Below, piece by piece: positions 57,701 to 64,000 of a stretch of DNA of 64,000 nt. The notes below the pieces were generated by a model that was not told the origin of the DNA, ran no database searches, and saw only the letters and a list, made by a program, of their open reading frames with translations. Both the position numbers and the translations under genes were made by a program. Location of the stretch: positions 6,217,501 through 6,281,500 of the forward strand of contig JAEOAD010000035.1 in the NCBI GenBank assembly GCA_036365145.1. The letters run 5' to 3'. The stretch is from Orientallactaga sibirica (Eukaryota > Chordata > Mammalia > Rodentia > Dipodidae). Position 1 is the stretch's first letter. The number at the start of each line of letters is the position of its first letter.

Positions 57701-58497
57701 TAATCAACCACTGGGATCTCATGAAATTATAAAGCTTTTGTATAGCAAAGGACACTGTGAATAGAGCAAAGAGACAACATACAGAATTGGAGAAAATTTT
57801 TTCCAGCTACATATCTGACAGAGGATTAATCTCCAGAATATACAAAGCAATCAAAAAACAAAACAATAAGAAATCAAACAACCCAATTAAAAAATGGGCT
57901 ATGTAACTAAATGGAGAGTTCTCATCAGAAGAAATACAGATGGCATATAAACATATAAAAATGTGTTCTATATCCTTAGCCATCAGGGAAATGCAAATTA
58001 AAACTACTTTGAGATTCCATCTCACTCCTGTCAGAATGGCTACCATCAAGAAAACAAATGACAATAAATGTTGGCGAGGATGTGGAAAAGGGGGAACCCT
58101 TCTACACTGTTGGTGGGAATATAATCTGGTACAGCCATTGTGGAAATCAGTGTGGAGGTTCTTGAGATAGCGAAAAATAGACTTACCATATGATCCAGCT
58201 ATAGCACTCCTAGGCATATATCCTAATGACTCTTCTCACTACCTTAGAGATACTTGCACAAGCATGTTTATTGCTGCTCTATTCACAATTGCCAGGAAAT
58301 GGAACCAGCCCTCCACAGATAAATAGATAATAAAGATGTGGTATATTTACACAATGGCATTCTATTCAGTGGAAATGAAAAGTGAAATTATGAAATTTGC
58401 AGGGAAATGGATAGATCTGGAAAGAATTATACTAAGTGAGGTAACCCAGGCCCAGAAAGCCAAACAGCACATGTGCTCTCTCATATGGGGATCCTAG
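54728..58497 (+). pseudogene. L1 ORF2 (endonuclease/reverse transcriptase), broken
   Basis: Span about 3.77 kb, close to the usual ~1260-1280 codons. Fragments in order: endonuclease N-terminus from 54728 ('TLNINGLKAP', 'CLQETHF', i.e. the active-site Asn and Glu), endonuclease middle (54988-55176, 'AVGDFNTPL'), linker (55575-55937), RT palm (55988-56383, 'ITLIPKPDR', '[10 protein letters not shown]'), RT core (56425-56997, '[10 protein letters not shown]'), then 57297-57626 and the Cys-rich end 57940-58170 ('[16 protein letters not shown]'). The catalytic FADD box reads FANN (codons near 56787-56798), which removes both catalytic aspartates. Multiple stops separate the pieces. Immobile. Confidence 0.95.
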
Positions 58498-59815
58498 CTA
58501 CAAATGTATAGTCTTGTGTGTGAACTGGAACCAAAAATTGGTAGCAGAGGACAGTAACCTAGAAAAAGGCTGTAAGGGAGGGAGAATGGAGGAGAAGGAA
58601 GGACTTAAGGGATGGTATTGTATATATGTAAGTAGAAGAACAGATTACAGGGAGGAGAAAGGCCTAAGCGAGGCCAAGGGAAGAGATTGTGTAAAAGAAG
58701 GGCGGGGGTGGGGGGAAAAGCTCAATCAAAATTTGAGATATTCTGAATAAGACATATGAAAACCTACTTTTTTAATAATGGCACATCCAGAAGCCATAGA
58801 TTATTACTAGAAAATTTTCAGTGCCAGGGATGGGATACTTTCCAGTGAATTGTTTGTTGGCCACAGAGGTCCCTGTTGCCTCCAAAACATTACAGGCTAT
58901 TTCCAAGGCCCTTGGTTTCCCTTGAAAAACAGATGATAAGACCCTATTGCTGAAGACTTCACTTGCCTGAGTGTCAAGGTCACTGAGAAATCAAGCTGGT
59001 GCTGAACAGAAAACTTTCTCCCAATAGAACAGCCAACTGAAAGCTGGAAAAAGCTGCACTGCATGCAGCCCTATGGGAGACAGAAGTCATCAGCAGTGAA
59101 ACTAGTGAACACTGGAAGCCTCAAATTTGGCCAGATGGGCCAAATGAGTGCAATAGTGGCATGTCTGCTCTGGAGGAAACCAACTGCTCTCTAATTGGAA
59201 TGAAGGCCTGCTCTATAGGAGGGAATACATGCCTGGTAATCAAAAGCCTATGGCACAGGAGCTCATGAGCCTTAGGTGTATAAAGCCTGTTCTTGTCTGG
59301 CTAAATGTATATTTTATTCCCAACAAGCTGCCCTGAAAGCACTACACTTAATGTTCATATTCACATATTAATGCTACTCTCACTTCTGGTTAGAGAAGCT
59401 TCTCTTTTCAGATGGCGATGACCACTGGGATGACCCAAAAGGCAACACAGTGCTGAGAAGAAGGGACAGAGGAGTGTCCAGCACTGAAACATCTCTGTCA
59501 CACCCTCCAAGGCTCAGGGTTCATTGCGGAAGAGGTGGCAGAAAGAATGTAAGAGCCAAAGAAAGAATACGACTCCTTACAGTGCAACTGTCCACATAAA
59601 AATTGGCCTCGATATCCATGACCTCACAGTGCCTAGCAATACCATCGCAAGACCCTCATAGTAGGAGAAAAAGATGATGACATCAAAATAAAAGAGAAAC
59701 TAATGGAGAGAGGGAGGGGATATGATGAAGAGCAGAGTTGTGAAGGGGAAAGTGGGGGAGGGGAGGGAAATATCACGGTTTATTGTCTGTAAGTATAGAA
59801 GTTGTCAATAAAAAG
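58498..59815 (+). other. L1 3' untranslated region
   Basis: Non-coding 3' part of the L1, matched in reverse by 6484-7797. It has a purine-rich stretch (59698-59768) typical of the polypurine tract of L1 3' UTRs and ends with 'gttgtcaataaaaag'. Confidence 0.9.
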
Positions 59816-59841
59816 AAAAGAAAAGAAAAAAGAAAGGCAGG

Positions 59842-59940
59842 AGCTGGGCATGGTGGCACACACCTCCAAGCCTAGCACCCAGAGGACCATGAATTCAAGT
59901 TCACCCTGGGTTACACCACGAGACCATATCTCAAAAGACA
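59842..59940 (+). mobile_element. B1-type SINE, diverged
   Basis: 'gagctgggcatggtggcaca', 'gaattcaagttcaccctggg' and 'agaccatatctcaaaaga'. It sits immediately after the L1 A-tail. Confidence 0.8.
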
Positions 59941-60009
59941 AAGCAAACAAAAATAGACAGGGAGGGGAGGCAAGGACATGAAAAACAAGTTTTAGAAGCA
60001 CTCTCATCC

Positions 60010-60243
60010 AAAATTTTTAAAAAATGTTTTATTTATTTAGTTATTTATTGGAGAGAGAGATTGGCATAGAGAGAGAAAGAGAGCGAGAGAGGATGGGCAT
60101 GCCAAAGCCTCTAGTCACTGTAAACGAACTCCCGATACGTGTGCCATCCTGTGTATCTGGCTTACATGGGTCCTGGGGAATCGAACATGGGTCCTTAGGT
60201 TTTGCAAGCAAGCACTTTAAGTGCTAAGCCATCTCTCCAGCCC
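60010..60243 (-). mobile_element. Dipodid-type SINE
   Basis: Tail 'tttatttatttagttattta', (GA)n, body, and head side 'tgctaagccatctctccagc'. Confidence 0.93.
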
Positions 60244-60288
60244 CCAAATGGCTATGTTTGAAAGGAATTTTAGAGGGTTAACACTTAC

Positions 60289-60496
60289 CTAATGAAAACT
60301 CAACTTCCAGGAGACTCGCGCTCCTCCAAGGCTGCTGGATCAATAAACTCTGTTGCACTGTCTTTCTTCCCGCAGATCCGCCCACACTGTAGTGGGACCC
60401 ACCCCCACGTGACCCTGGAGGATATCCAGCTCTAGCAGGGCAGCAAGGTGACCTTGCAGCGGCCTGCTGACCTTCTCCAGGGTGGCAAGATGCCAC
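60289..60496 (-). other. Candidate upstream exon on the SUSD4 strand, unproven
   Basis: On the minus strand an open frame from ATG at 60496 runs into a perfect donor CATTAG/GTAAGTGT (GT at 60287-60288). The frame leaves one base, G, which would combine with the GG that opens the CCP exon at 22997 to give Gly, in frame. The region 60300-60860 is unusually CpG-rich for this window. Against it: the predicted N-terminus has no signal peptide and does not resemble the SUSD4 N-terminus I remember, and there is a one-in-three chance of phase agreement. It could be an alternative 5' exon, part of a retrocopy, or coincidence. Confidence 0.25.
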
Positions 60497-61509
60497 TCAC
60501 ATCAGCACTTTCCTGAAGAGGCCATGGCTCCTGCGAGGAGCCGCCTCTGCTGTCCCCCAGCAGGGTCCTTGTCTGCACCCTGACCCTCACATTCTTCCAC
60601 CCAACGAGGACCAGTGCCCTGAGCTCAGGTGTGACATTCCTCCATGTCTCTATGACAGTGTCTCCAGGAGGCAGCGAGCATGAGCTGATGACACCTCTGC
60701 CACCAATTTGCCAAAGGTGAGAGGAACCCGGGCGTGTGGAACTGCGAATGACTTCTGAACGCAAGTGGGCAGGGATGACAAGCAGCGTCTGGTGTGTGAC
60801 CTGGCTTCAGCATTCCTTCTTTCCTGTCTTCCCTCCCGTGTGTCAACGTCTTTACTTAAAGTGAGTAAAGGAATAAACAATTTTAAAAAACAACAACAAA
60901 ATAACTCCCAAATCGCATCATTTGATTGATTTTACGAGAAAAAAACAACTAAGATGGCTACTGGGTTGGGGGTGGAGCTAGCATATGCAAGGCCCTGAAT
61001 TTTCCATCCTCAGCAATGCTGTACCCCCCAAAGTCGTAACTGTCACAAAAACGCAATGAAAATGACAAGGAGATTACTTTCGGAATGACGGTAGTTTGAC
61101 AAAGTTCTAAGCACAGGCATCTTACGATCATAGCAACCTTCATCAATGTGCAGAACTCCTTTACACCAGGATCAGCTCACCCTGTGCTCACACATCTACC
61201 ACAGAGAATGAGAGAAAGTGGCTCTCCTTTTAAATCGTTCAAACTTGACTGCATGACCTTAATATACGTGGGGCCGTGGGACTAAGGAAGCAGGCAGTGC
61301 ACAGCCCCAGATTGTGCCTACTCCACAATTTCAATGACTCAACCAGGGAACAAGGCCACAGCCAACCCATATAGCCCCTCAAGTATTTAGAAACAGGCAG
61401 ATTGGTTAGAGTCAGACCAAGTGAGCAGAACTTCTGTCTGGCAGTCTTGGGCTGAATGCCATATGCATAGGCCTGTCATACAGAGTCATCACTGGTCTGA
61501 TGCAGTAAA
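60497..61509. other. CpG-richer unique sequence, then ordinary intron
   Basis: 60300-60860 has roughly 17 CpGs. 60872 has AATAAA followed by an A/CAA-rich run (60880-60900), which on the plus strand could be the tail of an old retrocopy. The rest is ordinary unique DNA. Confidence 0.4.
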
Positions 61510-61529
61510 ATGTTGCGTTTATTTATTTA

Positions 61530-61752
61530 GTTTTATTTTTTTATTTAAAAATATTTTTTCCATACTTACAGACAATAAACCATGATAATTCCCTCCTCTT
61601 CCCCACTTTCCCCTTCACAACTGCACTGTCCATCATATTCCCTCCTTCTCTCCATTAGTCTCTCCTTTATTTTGATGTCATTGTCTTTTTCTATTATGAG
61701 GGACTTGTATAGGTATTGCTAGGCATTGTGAAGTTTTTGAGGCAAGCCCAAT
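61530..61752 (-). mobile_element. L1 3' end fragment
   Basis: 'catacttacagacaataaac', 'tccattagtctctcctttat' and 'attgctaggcattgtgaag' match in reverse the last ~230 bases of the L1 3' UTR at 59590-59800. Confidence 0.93.
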
Positions 61753-61761
61753 AGGCTGGCA

Positions 61762-62005
61762 TTTTTTTTTTATGTGAGAGAGTGTGAGCGAGCAAGAGAG
61801 AAAGAGCAACAGAGAATTGGCATGCCAGGGCCTCCAGCCATTGTAATTGAACTCCAGATACGTGTGCCATCTTGTGTGCATGTGTGCCTTTGCTTGCTTG
61901 CACTGTCACCTTGTGCGTCTGGATTACATGGGATCTGGAGAGTCAAACATGGGTTCTTAGGCTTCACAGGCAAGCACCTTAACCACTAAGCTGTCTCTCC
62001 AGCCC
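61762..62005 (-). mobile_element. Dipodid-type SINE with expanded loop
   Basis: Head side 'accactaagctgtctctcca'. The hairpin loop carries about 36 extra bases ('gtgcctttgcttgcttgcac', 61886-61905). Confidence 0.93.
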
Positions 62006-62099
62006 ACATGTTGCATTTATATAGTAGTTCTTCTTGGCCAAACACCCTTATCATTTGAAAAGCACCAGTTTTCTGACAATGTATCTTATTTTTTATTTT

Positions 62100-62165
62100 T
62101 AGTTTAGAAGATATTGGGGATTGAACCTAGGTCTTCATACATGCTGCGCATTGTTCCAGCTCCCA
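62100..62165 (-). mobile_element. ID/B4-head fragment
   Basis: 'attggggattgaacctaggt' and 'cttcatacatgctgcgcat' look like the reverse of a tRNA-derived SINE head. Confidence 0.55.
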
Positions 62166-62185
62166 GCTGGTTTTGTTCCTTTTGA

Positions 62186-62324
62186 TTTTGAGACAGGATA
62201 TCGTTACATTGCCCAGACTGGCCTTGAATTCGCTCTGGAGCCCAGGTAGACCTTGAATTTTCAATCTTCCTGCCTCAGCCTTCTGAGTAGCTGGGGTTGC
62301 AGGCTTGTGCCTACAAGCCTGGCT
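62186..62324 (-). mobile_element. Old B1-type SINE
   Basis: 'gagacaggatatcgttacat', 'cttcctgcctcagccttctg' and 'gcaggcttgtgcctacaagc'. A duplicated 'ccttgaatt' block suggests an internal duplication. Confidence 0.8.
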
Positions 62325-62820
62325 AAAATATATATCTCCTTGAGGGGGAAATAACTATTTGCTGCTGGTCCAAGAGAGGAGAAGAGAGGAGAGTAAGTGT
62401 TCTCAGCAGCTGCCTTCCATCTCTCTGCCAACAAGCTCTTTCCCAGGTACTCGGGACTGGAGAGGCAGAACACTACAGGAGTAATGCCACCTGTCATTAG
62501 TATTTAGTGTTCTCAAAATATAATGTTGCTTCGAGAAGACTGATGTTTTTCACTTCTGCTCCGGGATACAGTCATCACAATGTCAACATGTCCAAATGTG
62601 ACCAGTATTAACAGATCTGCCCGTATTTGGCTCTGCATGGTCTGTAAAAGGTTCTCAGGTACGATGCTACTTAGTGCTTCCTGTTGGTCTCTGAGACTTG
62701 CTTGGGATCCCCCAGCAGGTGGCAGAGGACTTAGACCCACCTGCTCTAGCCAACCATACACAGACAGGGTTGTCTATATTGCTTTGAACAAAATCCATGG
62801 ATCCTCCTCTTAGGAGGTTC
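62325..62820. other. Unique intronic sequence
   Basis: No repeat or exon recognised. Confidence 0.45.
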
Positions 62821-62825
62821 CTAAG

Positions 62826-62957
62826 CCAGGCATGGTAGCTCACATCTGTAATTTTGACACTTGGGAGGCTGAGGCATGAGGACTGCTATGAGTTCGAGGC
62901 CAGCTTGCACTATCCTGTGAGATTTGAGCCACTCTAGGCTACAAAGTGAGATGCTGC

Positions 62958-62990
<33 letters not shown>
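62826..62990 (+). mobile_element. B1-type SINE with 30-A tail
   Basis: 'gccaggcatggtagctcaca', 'gttcgaggccagcttgcact' and 'acaaagtgagatgctgccta', then about 30 A. Confidence 0.88.
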
Positions 62991-62993
<3 letters not shown>

Positions 62994-63462
62994 CTAAGTT
63001 ACTTTCCCACCTGACTGTGCATGCCATCTAAGACTCTGAACCTGTTCAGGTGATGGAGAAACCAACAAACACCACTCACTCCTTGTGTTCACTAACTTTT
63101 CCTGGGTTCCTCATTGTTTCCTCGTGTCCCATCCTCAAGGGTCTTCGGGACTTGCTAAGTGCAAGCAGATTCAGCCAGCACTGCCCAACCAACGTGCCAG
63201 TAGCTGCGCTTGGGGCCCACCTCTGCCTCAGTGTTATCAGCCAGCTGGCTCCTTGGGATCATCCGGGAGTCTTCCATTCCACTCAGGGGCACACCTGGCC
63301 CCCATTGGAGGCAAGTTCTGGCTCTAAAGGTATTGCACCTACTGCCGCTCCATAGACTTACTTTGGCCTGGAGTTTGATAACTACATGTACCAGCTTGTG
63401 TCCATGGAGCTTTGAAAATCATCTGATCCCAGACAGCTTAGTGCCAAGAAAACAAAAGTCAG
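62991..63462. other. Unique intronic sequence
   Basis: No repeat or exon recognised. The 160-codon plus frame 63210-63692 crosses into the B4 and is not supported. Confidence 0.45.
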
Positions 63463-63790
63463 CTGAGAAGATGTCTCAATTGCTAAAGTTCTTACTGTGC
63501 AAGCATGGGGCACTGAGTTCAATCCCCAGGATCCATGTAAAAAGCAAGACATGGCTGTATGCTCCTGTAACCCCAGCACTGACGGGGGAGGAGAAAGGAG
63601 AACAGCTAGGTCTTGCTGGTCAGCCAGTCGGACTGAAAACAGTGAGCTGCAAGATCAGTGAGGGACTCTGTCTCAAGGCCAGAAAGTGGTAGAGCAACGG
63701 AGAACCAATGTCCCCCTCTAACCTCTGCACACAGACAGACACACGAGACACATGCACCTGCGAGTACACCACACACACTCTACACACAAG
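63463..63790 (+). mobile_element. B4-type SINE
   Basis: 'gctgagaagatgtctcaatt', 'gagttcaatccccaggatcc', 'tgtaaccccagcactgacgg' and 'gggactctgtctcaaggcca', ending CA-rich. Confidence 0.9.
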
Positions 63791-63962
63791 TCAGGCATTG
63801 TGTTGGGTCCTAAACATTGACTTACAGTTGCCCAAAGATGACCACCCTGTGCTAGTGCTTGGTATGACTCCACTGGCTAGCATCTTCCTTCCAGCCCACT
63901 ATACTCTGCGTGACGCTCACTTTAATTCAGCAAGCTTTGCAGGGCATATGAAGAGAAAAAAG

Positions 63963-63997
63963 GTTTTTGTTTGTTTGTTTGTTTGTTTGTTTGTTGT
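63963..63997. repeat. (GTTT)n microsatellite at window edge
   Basis: GTTT units run to the window end, probably the tail side of a minus-strand SINE beyond it. Confidence 0.9.
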
Positions 63998-64000
63998 GTA

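Larger units (their letters stand above)
52425..59815 (+). mobile_element. Near full-length L1 retrotransposon
   Basis: About 7.4 kb: a 5' region beginning 'gagacttccgggtatgatgg', ORF1 (53642-54681), ORF2 (54728-58497), a 3' UTR of about 1.3 kb and an A-rich end 'aataaaaagaaaag'. The 5' region is interrupted by an old B1. Both ORFs carry stops and frameshifts, so it is inactive. The last 2.5 kb is matched in reverse by 6484-8963. Confidence 0.95.
61523..62007 (-). mobile_element. Probable SINE/L1 chimeric retrotransposon
   Basis: On the minus strand: a full-length dipodid SINE (62005 to 61762), its A tail, then directly a 3' L1 end (61752 to about 61530) and a second A-rich tail. Both lie between one imperfect 13-base flank repeat, ATGTTGCGTTTAT (61510-61522) and ATGTTGCATTTAT (62008-62020). 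Confidence 0.6.

Noticed and set aside
58514..58750. 78-codon frame after L1 ORF2
   Set aside because: Part of the L1 3' UTR, also present in reverse at 6484-7797 without a conserved frame.
60432..60764. 110-codon minus frame in the CpG-rich block
   Set aside because: Different phase from the donor-linked frame and no recognisable domain; the block is kept only as a candidate exon region.
63210..63692. 160-codon plus frame
   Set aside because: Second half is a B4 SINE; no splice or domain support.

Overview
This is a gene-poor, repeat-rich piece of mammalian nuclear DNA, almost certainly from a rodent. It carries B1-type SINEs, B4-type SINEs, one tRNA-like ID element, MaLR/ERVL-type LTRs and L1 elements. 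Its most abundant SINE starts with 'ggctggagagatggctta' and has a CCAGATGCA...TGCATCTGG hairpin in its body. I associate that family with jerboas (Dipodidae, Jaculus-like) from memory, so the species call is an inference.

Only one protein-coding exon can be supported: 22785-22997 on the minus strand. It encodes a complete sushi/CCP module with four cysteines and matches the first CCP domain of SUSD4, a membrane regulator of complement. It has a good acceptor and donor and is phase 1 at both ends. The rest of the window is therefore most simply read as SUSD4 intron. No other SUSD4 exon was recognised. Two weaker exon-like signals are listed with low confidence: a CpG-rich block ending in a perfect minus-strand donor (60289-60496, compatible reading phase with the CCP exon) and a plus-strand exon pair with an AATAAA (12404-12714).

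Layout: 1-2.8 kb is unique sequence, SINEs and a long CTTT tract. 2.8-11.0 kb is one very old plus-strand L1 cut into segments by later insertions: four SINEs or B4s, a B1, two LTRs of one family, a truncated younger minus-strand L1 with an adjoining B4, and a minus-strand LTR. 11-22 kb is mostly unique intron with scattered SINEs and MIRs. 22.8-23.0 kb is the CCP exon. 24-29 kb holds an LTR, a GATG and a GATA microsatellite and unique DNA. 29.35-32.45 kb is a near-identical tandem duplication of about 1.5 kb. 33-36.5 kb is a dense SINE/LTR nest. 36.5-49.5 kb mixes SINEs with unique blocks, including an AT-rich block at 44.8-45.2 kb that looks like a possible conserved regulatory element. 52.4-59.8 kb is a near full-length plus-strand L1 with broken ORF1 and ORF2. 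60-64 kb has more SINEs and a probable SINE/L1 chimeric insertion (61.5-62.0 kb).

Five of six recognisable MaLR/ERVL-type LTRs of plausible length, and the long L1, run opposite to SUSD4, as expected for elements tolerated in introns. I saw no bacterial-type genes, CRISPR array, rRNA or true tRNA gene. Repeat boundaries were read by eye and are good to roughly 10-20 bases unless a target-site duplication is cited.
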